A stretch of 64,000 bases of DNA from a bacterium (GCA_035549195.1 DASZRK010000015.1:20094-84093); one strand, 5' to 3'; shown: positions 39,785-49,006, counted from the first letter of the stretch. Numbers and translations are program-made. Notes: generated by a model from the letters alone, not told the origin.

Positions 39785-39824
39785 AAAAAAAGAGCGCCGG
39801 GCCGCCTTACGGCGGTCCGGCGCT
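39785..39824 (-). terminator. Intrinsic terminator of amt copy 3
   Basis: AGCGCCGG pairs with CCGGCGCT around a GCCGCC/GGCGGT inner stem with a 4-nt loop (39793-39824). Seven T follow on the minus strand. It lies about 22 nt beyond the amt stop. Confidence 0.9.
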
Positions 39825-39846
39825 CCGATCTGTCGAAAGAACGGCT

Positions 39847-41523
39847 TTATTTGGAGCTGATGTTCTCCGACGCCTTGTCCATCTTGAAGCCATTGTAGCC
39901 GAGGACGCCCATTTCGGGGATGTCCAGGCCTTCCATCTCGACCGAAGCCTCGACCCGGTTCCCGACCGTCACCTGGATCAATCCGAAAACGATCAGGGAG
40001 AGCACGGTGAGGGTGACGAAGCAGGTCACGACCCCGATGATCTGGGCGATCAATTGGGAGGAGTCGCCGTAGAACAACCCGGTCACGCCCTTGCCCGCCA
40101 CGCCCATATAGTTGGCGGCGCCCACGCCGTTCCAGCCCGCGCCATAGGCGCCGTCGCCGAAGAGCCCCAAGGATAGGCAGCCCCAGGCCCCGTTCACGCC
40201 GTGCACCGCGATGGCCCCGACGGGATCGTCGATGTGGATCTTATCGAAGAAATAAACGGCTTCCACCACCAGCACCCCGGAGACGGCCCCGATGATGCAG
40301 GCGCCGGGGGCGTTCACGAAGGCGCAGGGGCAGGTGATCGCCACCAAACCGGCCAGCATGCCGTTCACGATCATGCCCGGATCCGGTTTGCCCATCCGCA
40401 CGAACATGCACCACAGCATGGCGAAGACCGCGCCGGTCGCCGAAGCCAACATCGTGTTGACCGCGATGACGCTGATGCGCAGGTCCGAACCCGAGAGGGT
40501 CGAGCCGGGGTTGAACCCGAACCAGCCGAAGGCCAGGATGAAGCAACCCGCGATGGCCAGGGGCAGGTTATGGGCCGGGATGGTGTTGGCCGAGCCGTCC
40601 TTGTTGTACTTGCCGATGCGCGGACCGATGATCCAGGCGCCGATGAGGGCGATCACGCCGCCCTGCATATGGACCACCGAGGAACCCGCGAAGTCCACGT
40701 AGCCGTGGCCCAGGCCGAAGTTGCCGCCCAATTGGGCCAGCCAGCCTCCGCCCCAGACCCAGTTCCCGAACACGGGATACATGATGGTCCCGATGGCGAC
40801 GCCGTAGAGGCAGAAGGCCGACCATTTCCAGCGTTCCGCCATGGCCCCGGTGGGGATGGTGGCGGTGGTGTCCATGAACACCATCTGGAAGAGGAAGAGG
40901 GTGAACACGCTGGAGTCATAGGCGGCCCCGGTGAGGAAGCAGCCCGTGGTCCCCAGGATCCCGAAAGACTTCCCGAAGAGCGTCCAGGTGATCTCGTGGC
41001 TCAAGCCCCCGTAGCCGCCCAGGGTCCCCAGGCTCCCCAGCCCGCCGAACATGAAGGCGAACCCGCAGACATAGAATCCCAGCATGCCGAAGGGGTAGAT
41101 CATCATGTTCATGGTCATGGTGTGGGCCGCGTTCTTGGCGCGGGTGAGCCCCGTCTCCACCATGGCGAACCCGGCCTGCATGAACATCACCAGAAAGCCG
41201 GTGATGAGGGTCCACATGATGTTGATGGCCACCCGGTTGTGCCCGATGGCCAGGATCAGTTCCTGGGGCGTCGGGTTGGCCGTGTCCTTGAAGCTGTTGA
41301 AGGAGGTCAGGTCCGAGGCGGCCCCGTAGCTGGCCCCCGTCGAATCCGGACCGGCGGGAGTGGGCGCCGGAGCGGCCGGAGCCGCCGCCGGAGCCGCGGC
41401 CGGCGCCGCAGCGGGAGTGGAGGTTTGGGCTTGCGCCGCCCCCATCACCACGAAGGACATGAGCGCCGCGAACAGAAGCGCCGCGCACCCTCGCCGGAAT
41501 TTCAAGACCGCATCTCGTTTCAT
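39847..41523 (-). CDS. amt: Ammonium transporter (Amt family), copy 3
   Basis: A 558-aa Amt protein, longer than copies 1 and 2. The signal peptide (ending GAAQAQ) is followed by a long Ala/Pro repeat linker (repeated PAAA units) and an extra segment of about 30 residues before the first helix. Pore His residues are in SSVVHMQGG and DPVGAIAVHGVNG. Long loops occur around GYGGLSHEITW and GLFGDGAYGAGWNG. AGGAGG lies 5-6 nt upstream of the ATG. No sigma-54 site is readable in the 269-bp gap to the divergent kinase gene (41524-41792). Confidence 0.93.
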   Translation of the reverse strand: MKRDAVLKFRRGCAALLFAALMSFVVMGAAQAQTSTPAAAPAAAPAAAPAAPAPTPAGPDSTGASYGAASDLTSFNSFKDTANPTPQELILAIGHNRVAINIMWTLITGFLVMFMQAGFAMVETGLTRAKNAAHTMTMNMMIYPFGMLGFYVCGFAFMFGGLGSLGTLGGYGGLSHEITWTLFGKSFGILGTTGCFLTGAAYDSSVFTLFLFQMVFMDTTATIPTGAMAERWKWSAFCLYGVAIGTIMYPVFGNWVWGGGWLAQLGGNFGLGHGYVDFAGSSVVHMQGGVIALIGAWIIGPRIGKYNKDGSANTIPAHNLPLAIAGCFILAFGWFGFNPGSTLSGSDLRISVIAVNTMLASATGAVFAMLWCMFVRMGKPDPGMIVNGMLAGLVAITCPCAFVNAPGACIIGAVSGVLVVEAVYFFDKIHIDDPVGAIAVHGVNGAWGCLSLGLFGDGAYGAGWNGVGAANYMGVAGKGVTGLFYGDSSQLIAQIIGVVTCFVTLTVLSLIVFGLIQVTVGNRVEASVEMEGLDIPEMGVLGYNGFKMDKASENISSK

Positions 41524-41792
41524 TTTTTCCTCCTGGAAGTGGTACTGAATTGCACCGTCGGGCGAAGTATCCATTCGGCTTCCGGGAGCGTCCAATGGGA
41601 AATGGGTCTACAAAAAAATCTTTACGACGCCTTTACTACCAAAACTGTGGATGCGGCAATTTGATGCGGGCCGTCGTACAAAAGCGTCATTTTGTGGATA
41701 CGCCGAAGCTCGACCGCATGGGCCCCGTGCTAGGATAAGGACCCGTCGGCGGGCCTTATCTTCCCGCGCCGGACATACGAGGACCGAATGCG

Positions 41793-43325
41793 ATGAGACC
41801 GATCCGCAAGCCCGCCTTTTCTGAATGGGCCGCCTATGTTTTTTCCCTGGCCGTCATGGCGATCTGCAACATCATCGCCCTTCTCTTCCTTTACCATCTG
41901 GCCATCACCAATATCCTGATGATCTATCTCATTGGGATCCTCGCCGTGGTCTCCCGCACCGGCTACGGGCCTTCGGTCCTGGCCTGCGTGGTGGGCGTGC
42001 TGAGCTTCGACTTCTTCATCGTCCCGCCGCGCCTCGACTTCACGCCCGGCCATTACCAATATGTGATCACCCTGGTCGTGGTCCTGCTCTTCACCCTTTC
42101 CCTGAGCCGCATGACCGCCCGTATCCGCGCCGAGGCCCAGGCCAGCCGCCGGCGCGAGGCCCAGACCGCCGCCCTCTTCGAGCTCAGCCGCCGCCTGGCC
42201 GCCGAGGCCGAGAAGGACCCGGACTTCAACGGGGCCGTGGCCCTCATCGGGGACATCTTCGAGTGCCATTCGGTCCTCCTGGTCCCGGGACCCGATGGTT
42301 CCCTCGGACCCCGGGCCGGAACGCAAGGACCTTCCCCCTGGAACGACCTCAAGAAGGAAGCCGCCCAGGCGGCCTTCCAAAAGGGGGACATGGTGGACCT
42401 GGGCACGCCGGACTTTCCCGGGACCGGCTGTCTTTTCGTCCCCCTCCTGGCCCCCGAAGGGCCCATGGGAGTCCTAGGGCTCCAACCCCGGGCGGGAACG
42501 CTGGGTCCCAGCCCCGACCAGCGCCACTTCCTCCAGGCCCTGGCCAACTTGATCGGGGCCATCCAGCAGAAGGCCCGATTGGAGGAGGAGAACCGGAAGA
42601 ACCGCCTCAAGGCCGAAGCCGAGATGGTGCGAAACGCCCTGCTGAGTTCCGTGTCCCACGACCTCAGGACGCCCTTGGCCGTCATCACCGGGTCCGCCAG
42701 CAGCCTTTTGGACCCCGGGAGCCGGCTGAGCGACGCTTCGCGCCGCGAGCTCCTGCAGGACATCCTGGGCGAGTCCGATCGCTTGAACCGTTTCGTGGGG
42801 AACCTGCTGGAGATGACCCGGTTGGACTCGGGGGAAATGCTCCTCAAGAAGGAACTCCAACCCCTGGAGGAGGTGCTGGGGCCCGCCCTGGGACGGTTGG
42901 AGGGCAAGCTCCAGGGCCGCTCCCTCGTCACCGACCTCCCCCCCACCCTGCCCATGGTCCCCATGGACGGCCTGCTGATGGAGCAGGTCTTCGTCAACCT
43001 CATCGAGAACGCCCTGAAATACACCCCGGCGGGCTCCCCCATCCGTATCGGCGCCCGGGTCCAAGGGGACCATCTGGAGTTGGAGGTGAGCGACCAGGGG
43101 CCGGGCTTGGCGGCGGGCGATGAGGAAAAGGTCTTCGAGAAGTTCTACCGGGGCCGCGCCGGCTCCCAGAAGGAAGGCGTGGGCCTGGGATTGGCCATCT
43201 GCCGGGGGGTGGTGGAGGCCCATGGCGGGAGGATCGGCGCCGGGAACCGGCCCGAAGGCGGCGCCCGCTTTTACTTCACCCTGCCGTTGGCCGAAAGGGC
43301 CCTGACCCTGGAAAGGAAGCGTTGA
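41793..43325 (+). CDS. Short KdpD-like sensor histidine kinase lacking the N-terminal KdpD domains
   Basis: A 510-aa kinase. It begins directly with the four-helix DUF4118 region of KdpD (LFLYHLAITNILMIYLIGIL, FDFFIVPPRLDF), followed by a GAF-like domain (about 130-260), HisKA with SSVSHDLRTPLAVITGS and HATPase (NALKYTPA, GVGLGLAICRG). The ATP-binding KdpD domain and the USP domain that senses c-di-AMP or potassium in full KdpD are missing. Its regulator gene starts one base after the stop. No transporter gene is adjacent, so the stimulus is unknown. Confidence 0.88.
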   Translation: MRPIRKPAFSEWAAYVFSLAVMAICNIIALLFLYHLAITNILMIYLIGILAVVSRTGYGPSVLACVVGVLSFDFFIVPPRLDFTPGHYQYVITLVVVLLFTLSLSRMTARIRAEAQASRRREAQTAALFELSRRLAAEAEKDPDFNGAVALIGDIFECHSVLLVPGPDGSLGPRAGTQGPSPWNDLKKEAAQAAFQKGDMVDLGTPDFPGTGCLFVPLLAPEGPMGVLGLQPRAGTLGPSPDQRHFLQALANLIGAIQQKARLEEENRKNRLKAEAEMVRNALLSSVSHDLRTPLAVITGSASSLLDPGSRLSDASRRELLQDILGESDRLNRFVGNLLEMTRLDSGEMLLKKELQPLEEVLGPALGRLEGKLQGRSLVTDLPPTLPMVPMDGLLMEQVFVNLIENALKYTPAGSPIRIGARVQGDHLELEVSDQGPGLAAGDEEKVFEKFYRGRAGSQKEGVGLGLAICRGVVEAHGGRIGAGNRPEGGARFYFTLPLAERALTLERKR

Positions 43326-43326
43326 T

Positions 43327-44025
43327 ATGGCCGAAGCCCTGCCGACCATCCTGATCATCGAGGACGAGGCGCCCATCCGGCGTTTCCTGCGGCTTTCACT
43401 GGAGGACCGGGATTTCCGTCTGGTGGAATCCTCCACCGGCGAGGAAGGGCTCGCCCTGGCCTCCTCCCACAACCCCGAGGTCATCCTGCTCGACCTGGGG
43501 TTGCCCGACATGGACGGCCTGGAAGTGATCCAAAGGACCCGGGCCTGGACCCCGGTCCCCATCATCGTGCTGTCCGCCCGGGACAAGGAACAGGACAAGA
43601 TCAAGGCGCTCGAGTCGGGGGCCGACGACTACCTCACCAAACCCTTCAGCGTGGGCGAACTGACCGCCCGCATCAAGGTGGCCCTGCGCCACTCCAACCG
43701 CACCGGGGGCGCCTCCCCGAGCGGCCTTTACCAGAACGGGGTCCTGAAGGTGGACCTGGAGAACCGCCAGGTCTTTTTGGACGGCAAGGAAGTGCACCTG
43801 ACGCCCACCGAATACAAGTTGCTCGCCATCCTGGCGCGCCGACCGGGCAAACTGGTCACCCGTTGGGAATTGCTGCGGGACGTCTGGGGACCGGCGGGAG
43901 GGGACTCGGGGCACTACCTTCGGATCTATGTGCATCAGTTGCGGCAGAAGCTGGAGGAGAACCCGGCCCAACCCCGCTACCTCATCACCGAGGCGGGCAT
44001 CGGTTACCGGCTGAGGGCCGAATAG
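43327..44025 (+). CDS. KdpE-like OmpR-family response regulator
   Basis: A 232-aa regulator closely similar to the KdpE at 34902-35600, including EEGLALASSHNPEVILLDLG with the phospho-acceptor Asp and YLTKPFSVGEL. The winged-helix domain has LTPTEYKLLAIL and YLRIYVHQLRQKLE. It forms an operon with the short kinase. Target genes cannot be read; amt copy 3, divergent from the pair, and the small gene at 44028 are candidates. Confidence 0.9.
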   Translation: MAEALPTILIIEDEAPIRRFLRLSLEDRDFRLVESSTGEEGLALASSHNPEVILLDLGLPDMDGLEVIQRTRAWTPVPIIVLSARDKEQDKIKALESGADDYLTKPFSVGELTARIKVALRHSNRTGGASPSGLYQNGVLKVDLENRQVFLDGKEVHLTPTEYKLLAILARRPGKLVTRWELLRDVWGPAGGDSGHYLRIYVHQLRQKLEENPAQPRYLITEAGIGYRLRAE

Positions 44026-44027
44026 GC

Positions 44028-44321
44028 CTAACGTTCCGTTCCGGCCATGTTCCGGTAGAGGTTCTGGCTCCTCATATAGGTAAGGTCGCCATGTTGGGCC
44101 TTCAGGTAATCCAAGGCGGGGCGCAGTTCGAGGGAAAGGAATTCCCGGGTCCATTCGGCTCCCAGGAGGCCTTCATAGATGTACCAGCAACGCTGGACGG
44201 AATAATAGCGCTCGAACCAGACCTGGAACCCGCCCACCGGGACCGGGAACCAGGCGAAGGACCGCTGGATGCGGTAATCGCCCACCCGCGGGGCGCGCCA
44301 TCCCCGGATCCGCCAACGCAT
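44028..44321 (-). CDS. Kdp-linked small protein (paralogue 2), unknown function
   Basis: A 97-aa protein starting MRWRIRGW. It is paralogous to the 107-aa protein at 26651-26974; shared features are PxxVGGFxxWxExxY and YxGxLGAxW. GGGAGGG precedes the ATG at 44321. It is convergent with the KdpE-like regulator, with 2 bp between the stops. Rich in Trp, Tyr and Arg, with no membrane segment. Confidence 0.75.
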   Translation of the reverse strand: MRWRIRGWRAPRVGDYRIQRSFAWFPVPVGGFQVWFERYYSVQRCWYIYEGLLGAEWTREFLSLELRPALDYLKAQHGDLTYMRSQNLYRNMAGTER

Positions 44322-44418
44322 AGGTCCCTCCCCCGACACGGTCGCTCGATCAAATCTAACCGAGCCGCCGGATGGGGACCTGTTAGGAATGCATAAAGAT
44401 TTTCCGGGGGCGAAGCCC

Positions 44419-46239
44419 TCAGCGCACCGTGGGATAGGGGGTCGGATGCGCCTCGCGCCCGGCCCAGGCCTTCTTGAACCAATAGCCCGAGTAATAGACC
44501 CGGGGCACGCCGTTCCCGTCCTCTTGCAGGTGCAAGGTCCCGCCATCGCCATAAAAGAGCCCCGGGACCAGCAGGTCCTGGTCCGAAAGCGGCAGGACGG
44601 CCACCTGGAACTCCCAATCCTTGATCCCCAGGGACCGGAAGGAGACCTTCAGGTCCACGGTCAGGAACCCTTCCCGTTCGGTGAGCCTCACCCTCGAGAA
44701 GTCGATCTGGCCGTCGGAGTTCTCCAACAGGTAATCCCCTTCCCGGGCCTTCCAGATCGCCGGGATCGGCGCCGGCTGGATCTTCTCCAACGGGATGGGG
44801 AAATGGAACCCTCCGAGCAATGCCACTTCCCGGCCACCCGCCTTCGTGAAGGTCAGGGGATATTGGGGCAGGTCGATGGGGAAGATGAGGATCATCAGGT
44901 GGGGGATGAAGGTGTCCTGGGAGACCGGGAGGAGGTCCAGGCCGTGGCCTTGGAACTCGATGCCCAGGCACTTGTCCTTGGCGGTGATGGGGGCCACCTG
45001 GCCCAAGGCCGAATAGACCCCCGCGAAGGCCTGCAGGGCCCCTTGCGGCACCTCCACCGTCTTGGGCATCTCGATCTTCTTTTGGGCTAGGTCGAGCTTA
45101 ACGGACCACTTGGTTTGCAAAGCCAGCTTCAGGACCCTCTGGGATAAGGCATCGGCGATCTTGCCCGCCTCCATCGAATTAGAGAGGACCGCCACACCCA
45201 ACCCCTCGGGTCGAAGCAGGGTCATGGAGGCGAAATAACCCGGATAGGTCCCGTCGCACCAGGCCGTCTCCATGCCCTCCACGGGGAACCCGTTCAGGTT
45301 CCAACCCAGCCCCATGACATGACCGAAGTCGAGCGGGAGCCCCGGGTATTGGGGGGTGAAAAAGGACCGGACCGTGCGGGCCTTCAAGGGTCCGTGGGCC
45401 GGGCCGCCGAGGAGATAGGCCATGAACTTCCCCAGGTCCCGGGCCGAGGACACCATGCCCGCCGCCGGCACGTCCCGCAATAGGGCCTTGAGGTCCGCCC
45501 CATCGGGCAGGTGCCCCCGCGCCGTGCCGACACCGGGCACCGGGGGTTCGAAAGCCGAGTCCTCCATTCCCAGTTGGTCGAACAGGTCCCGCTTCACCGC
45601 CTCGGGGAAGGACGTCCTGCGCTGGACCTCGACGAGCCGGCCCAGCAGATCGTAGTCGGTATAGGAGTAACGGTAGCGGCTTTGGGGCGGATCATAGAGG
45701 TGGTCGGTCTTGAGTTCCTCCACGAAGCCCGCCAGGTCCGTGGGGTCTTCCACCCAAAGCCCCTTGAGGAAGAACCCGGGAAGTCCCGAGTGGTCGGCCA
45801 AGAGCGCCCGGGGCGTGATGGGTCGGGTCTTCTTGAAACGGCTTTGGATGCGGAAATCGGGTAGCACCTGTTCGATCGGACGGTCCAGGCCCAGCTTTCC
45901 CCTTTCGACCAGGCTCATGACCTCCGCGGCGGTGAAGACCCGCGACAAGCCCCCTAGCGCGTAACGGGTCTCGGCCTTGGCGGGGACATCCTTGTCCGCC
46001 TCCCCGAAGCCCTCGGCCCAGACGATCCTGCCGCCCTCCACCAGGACGATGCTCAACCCCTTCACATGCTCCTTGTTCATCTGTTCCTTGATGAAGCGGG
46101 AAAGATCGGTCTTCAGTTGGTCGTCGGTGTAGGGGTAAGGGGTCGGCGAGGGGGCGGGAGTGACGACAGGGGTTTGGGCCCCCAGGGGATAGACGAGCAG
46201 GAAGGACCCGAAAGCCCAGGAAAGGGCGGGGTGTTTCAT
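44419..46239 (-). CDS. Beta-lactamase/serine hydrolase-fold protein with altered catalytic residues
   Basis: A 606-aa exported protein (signal peptide ending PLGAQ, then a Pro/Thr linker). Residues about 40-390 have the class C beta-lactamase/D-Ala-D-Ala carboxypeptidase fold (GLSIVLVEGGRIVWAEGFG, FTAAEVMSLVERGKLGLDRP, LLADHSGLPGF). The SxxK motif is Gly97-Leu-Ser-Arg100, losing both the nucleophilic Ser and the Lys. YxN is Tyr191-Ser-Tyr193, and the expected HxG region reads CDGTYPG. It is therefore probably not a hydrolase. A C-terminal DUF3471-like beta domain follows (about 410-600). A binding or scaffold role is possible. Confidence 0.85.
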   Translation of the reverse strand: MKHPALSWAFGSFLLVYPLGAQTPVVTPAPSPTPYPYTDDQLKTDLSRFIKEQMNKEHVKGLSIVLVEGGRIVWAEGFGEADKDVPAKAETRYALGGLSRVFTAAEVMSLVERGKLGLDRPIEQVLPDFRIQSRFKKTRPITPRALLADHSGLPGFFLKGLWVEDPTDLAGFVEELKTDHLYDPPQSRYRYSYTDYDLLGRLVEVQRRTSFPEAVKRDLFDQLGMEDSAFEPPVPGVGTARGHLPDGADLKALLRDVPAAGMVSSARDLGKFMAYLLGGPAHGPLKARTVRSFFTPQYPGLPLDFGHVMGLGWNLNGFPVEGMETAWCDGTYPGYFASMTLLRPEGLGVAVLSNSMEAGKIADALSQRVLKLALQTKWSVKLDLAQKKIEMPKTVEVPQGALQAFAGVYSALGQVAPITAKDKCLGIEFQGHGLDLLPVSQDTFIPHLMILIFPIDLPQYPLTFTKAGGREVALLGGFHFPIPLEKIQPAPIPAIWKAREGDYLLENSDGQIDFSRVRLTEREGFLTVDLKVSFRSLGIKDWEFQVAVLPLSDQDLLVPGLFYGDGGTLHLQEDGNGVPRVYYSGYWFKKAWAGREAHPTPYPTVR

Positions 46240-46260
46240 GGGATGGATTCTATCCCATTT

Positions 46261-46698
46261 TTACTTGAGCGCTTCCTCGATCTTGGGCAGGTGGGCCCGG
46301 CGGTGCTGGGCGCGGTGGAGGTTGCGCTCCAACCCCGAACCGACCAGTTCGTCGAATTGGGCCTGGGTGAGCATTTCCACCACCCGGTCCGCGGCCTCGG
46401 CGGCGTCCACCACCAGCTCCGCCGCCGCGGCGGGCGGCAACCCTTCGGCGACCTTGGCCAAGGGTTCGTTGATGGCCTCGAAATCGAGCGAGACGGGCTT
46501 CACGCCCTTTTGGATATAGCGCTCCAGGCGGGCCACTTGGCTCAGGTCCCAAAAGGCCAGATGGGCCAGGGCCTGGGTGATGGTCCAGCCGTTGGGAAGC
46601 AGCTTGGCGTAGTCGCCTTCCTTCATGCCGCCCACCAGGGCCTTGATGCGCTCCAATTCCCTCGCGTTGTCCTGCAGGATCATGTGACGGTCCGCCAT
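46261..46698 (-). CDS. DinB-fold protein
   Basis: A 145-aa four-helix protein of the DinB/maleylpyruvate isomerase N-terminal type. It contains NGWTITQALAHLAFWDLSQV with a metal-ligand His and a late HRRAHLPKI. Members often act as thiol-dependent transferases. GGGAGGG lies 4 nt before the ATG at 46698. It is divergent from the YfiT-like gene, another member of the same fold class. Confidence 0.7.
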   Translation of the reverse strand: MADRHMILQDNARELERIKALVGGMKEGDYAKLLPNGWTITQALAHLAFWDLSQVARLERYIQKGVKPVSLDFEAINEPLAKVAEGLPPAAAAELVVDAAEAADRVVEMLTQAQFDELVGSGLERNLHRAQHRRAHLPKIEEALK

Positions 46699-46787
46699 AA
46701 GTCCCTCCCTGTGGAGAACCAAAGGGTGATTTTTTCCCCCGGCCCGATTAAAGTTCTTCCATCATAAAGAGAAGCGAGGAAAAAAAC

Positions 46788-47303
46788 ATGGAAGCCCCCC
46801 AATATCCCGTCGGCCCCAATCCCAAGCCCGAGGACCAGCCTTCCCGGGAGACCTTGATCGGGATCATCGAAGCCGCTCCCCAGGCCCTGCGCCAAGCGGT
46901 GGCGGGCCTGACCGACGCCCAATTGGACACCAAGTATAAGAATTGGACCATCCGCCAGATCGCCCACCACCTGGCCGACAGCCATGTGAACAGCTATGTC
47001 CGCTTCAAATGGGCGCTGACCGAAGACAACCCGACCATCAAAGCCTATGACGAGAACAAATGGTCGGACCTGGAGGAATCGAGGACGGGCTCCCTGGACG
47101 CCACCCTGGCCCTCTTCGAGGGTCTGCACCGCCAATGGGTGCAGTTGTTAAGGACGATGACGGAGGAGCAGTTCCAGCGGACCTTCCACCACCCGGTCTA
47201 CAACCGCACCCAATCCCTGGCCAGTGCCTTGGGCACCTATGCCTGGCATTGCCGACACCACACCGGGCAGATCCTCTGGATGCGGGAGAACAAGCGGGTC
47301 TAG
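46788..47303 (+). CDS. YfiT/BstA-like metal-dependent DinB-superfamily protein
   Basis: A 171-aa protein of the YfiT family. The three metal-binding His positions lie in QIAHHLADSH and WHCRHHTGQI. In Bacillus, YfiT-type BstA is a bacillithiol S-transferase; whether this organism makes bacillithiol cannot be judged from the window. It begins with the family pattern PQYPVGPNPKP. Its stop overlaps the convergent YciI gene by 4 bp. Confidence 0.85.
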   Translation: MEAPQYPVGPNPKPEDQPSRETLIGIIEAAPQALRQAVAGLTDAQLDTKYKNWTIRQIAHHLADSHVNSYVRFKWALTEDNPTIKAYDENKWSDLEESRTGSLDATLALFEGLHRQWVQLLRTMTEEQFQRTFHHPVYNRTQSLASALGTYAWHCRHHTGQILWMRENKRV

Positions 47304-47569
47304 ACGAGGAGATTATCGTTCCAATCGCGGATCGTGTGCCTTCCCACGATGCCTTCGAGAACGAAGGGATCGTCCTTGACGAAGGCCTCGGCCGCGGCGC
47401 GGTCCTTGAAGATGCCCATGGAGCCCAACCCGTCGGCGAAGGGCCCGACGGCGAGGATGTCCTTCCGCGTGATGAAGGGCGTCAAATGGGCTTCGTGACG
47501 CGGATAGAGCGCCATGGCGTCCTCCCGGGTCTTGCCCGGGGCCATTTCATAAAAAATGACAGCTTTCAT
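47300..47569 (-). CDS. YciI-like protein
   Basis: An 89-aa protein with the ferredoxin-like YciI fold. It shows RHEAHLTPFI with the conserved His and GPFADGLGSMGIFK, then AEAFVKDDPFV. The family's activities are mostly unknown. It is complete and convergent with the YfiT-like gene. Confidence 0.85.
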   Translation of the reverse strand: MKAVIFYEMAPGKTREDAMALYPRHEAHLTPFITRKDILAVGPFADGLGSMGIFKDRAAAEAFVKDDPFVLEGIVGRHTIRDWNDNLLV

Positions 47570-47868
47570 TTCCCGCCTCCTGGAATGGATGGGGAATTAT
47601 AGACCTCTCCCTTCCCCGAAAACATCGGCGCTCGTACCCCCCTTAAACAATCATTCGGTTGAAGAGAGGGGGATTCTGGAGAGGATTCTGCCCCAAGGGA
47701 GGAAGCCCGGAAATCACCTGTTTGGAAGGCACCCTGCGGATTACCCAAGCAGGTGGTGAGTAGGTCTATTGCCTGAAGCAAAACAAAAGATGCTTAACCA
47801 ACTATTCTGAAAAAATCTTGGCGGGCATTAGAAAATTCCTGATTTCAAATATTTGCTCGTTTAAGAGA
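47570..47868. other. Intergenic region, composition boundary
   Basis: No supported gene lies here. The first half has the high GC of the surrounding chromosome; from about 47780 the DNA becomes AT-rich and stays so through the Fic gene. The boundary probably marks one edge of a transferred segment of about 1.25 kb (47780-49060). Confidence 0.5.
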
Positions 47869-48978
47869 TCATTCATCGGCCTTCTTGGTGTTTAACAACT
47901 CATAAACTTTCGGGATACAAAAAAATCTGTATGTTCCCTTTTCTATTACCATTAAAAGTTCGGACTTTGAAAGTTTATTTAAATGATTAGATGCGGTAAC
48001 CCTGCTCATAATTCCAGCTCTTTCTACAAAAGATGGACTCGTATAAATATTTTCAAATATATGGTCGGGCAATTTCGAATTAAAAATCTTCGGAAATTTC
48101 GACTTTAACCTCTCGTTAAAATACTCGTGCTCCTTTTTCAGTTTTAGAATCAATTCAGAAGTGGACTGCGCTTGTCTTGTTATCGCTCTCAACATGAATA
48201 ACGTAAATCTCTGCCAAGCTCTATTTTTTGTCACACCCAAGAGAGAGTGATAATAGATCGGCCTTTTTTTATTCAAATATTCACTCACATTTAAAATTGG
48301 ATGCGTCAGCAATCCTTCCTGAACAAGATGTAAGACCAAAAGAATACGTCCGGTTCTTCCATTGCCATCTCCAAACGGGTGAATGGCCTCAAATTGATAG
48401 TGACAAAGAACCGCTCTTATCAAAGATGAACCAACAATCTTAGGATCTGATGTGTTGGCAAATCTTTCCCAATTGCTCATTTTTTGTGGAATTAATGACG
48501 CTATCGGAGGGGTATAAATGGTTTTAGGAGGAATGTTTTTGGTCTGAATAGCATTCGGTGTTCTTCGATAACCTTCTTTGGTACCAAGTACGCGCTCTTG
48601 CACTCCACAAATCAATTTATGTGTTAACTGATAACTTCTTAAATTATTAAACCCCCATTTGATGGCATCCAAATATTGAATTGCTTTTTCCGCCGCCGGA
48701 GATTTTTGTTCATCGGGGAACATCTGTCCTTGAATGACATCGTTTACTGTCGTTTGTAAGGCCTCTATTTCCAGACTGGCCACCGATTCTCGGATCATCG
48801 GCAACGATAAGAAAACCATTGGATTGGGTGCAAATCCACACAACCCTTTCAAATAGGACAACTCTTTTTCAGCATGGACTAATTCGCTTAAAACGTTTGG
48901 ATGTTTAATTAACGAATTAAAAGACAACGGAGGTAAGGGCGGGAGACCATCGAATGGGAGATGAGGCTTAAATTCCAT
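47869..48978 (-). CDS. Fic-domain AMP-transferase with N-terminal inhibitory motif and C-terminal winged helix
   Basis: A 369-aa Fic protein. The catalytic motif is intact, HPFGDGNGRTGR (His200). The N-terminal inhibitory helix SLEIEA (Ser68, Glu72) fits the class II pattern, but with Ala where Gly or Asn is usual. The C-terminus (ERAGIMSRVTASNHLNKLSK) looks like a winged helix-turn-helix. Family members transfer AMP to target proteins. The gene is much more AT-rich than its neighbours, a sign of horizontal transfer. A palindrome 12 bp upstream of the start could be an autoregulatory operator. Confidence 0.9.
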   Translation of the reverse strand: MEFKPHLPFDGLPPLPPLSFNSLIKHPNVLSELVHAEKELSYLKGLCGFAPNPMVFLSLPMIRESVASLEIEALQTTVNDVIQGQMFPDEQKSPAAEKAIQYLDAIKWGFNNLRSYQLTHKLICGVQERVLGTKEGYRRTPNAIQTKNIPPKTIYTPPIASLIPQKMSNWERFANTSDPKIVGSSLIRAVLCHYQFEAIHPFGDGNGRTGRILLVLHLVQEGLLTHPILNVSEYLNKKRPIYYHSLLGVTKNRAWQRFTLFMLRAITRQAQSTSELILKLKKEHEYFNERLKSKFPKIFNSKLPDHIFENIYTSPSFVERAGIMSRVTASNHLNKLSKSELLMVIEKGTYRFFCIPKVYELLNTKKADE

Positions 48979-48989
48979 GAATTTAGTAT

Positions 48990-49006
48990 ACGTTAAAAAA
49001 TAACGT
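48990..49006 (-). promoter_or_regulatory. Palindrome upstream of the Fic gene (possible operator)
   Basis: ACGTTA-AAAAA-TAACGT is a perfect 6-5-6 inverted repeat centred about 20 bp upstream of the Fic start. A further half-site-like TTTACGTA follows at 49012. The encoded protein has a predicted C-terminal winged helix, so autoregulation is plausible. Confidence 0.45.

Noticed and set aside
41524..41792. Sigma-54 promoter for amt copy 3
   Set aside because: No GG-N10-GC arrangement with acceptable flanking bases was found on the minus strand of this gap.
47566..47781. Small frames on both strands between YciI and the Fic gene
   Set aside because: No ribosome site or recognisable protein; composition changes within the region.
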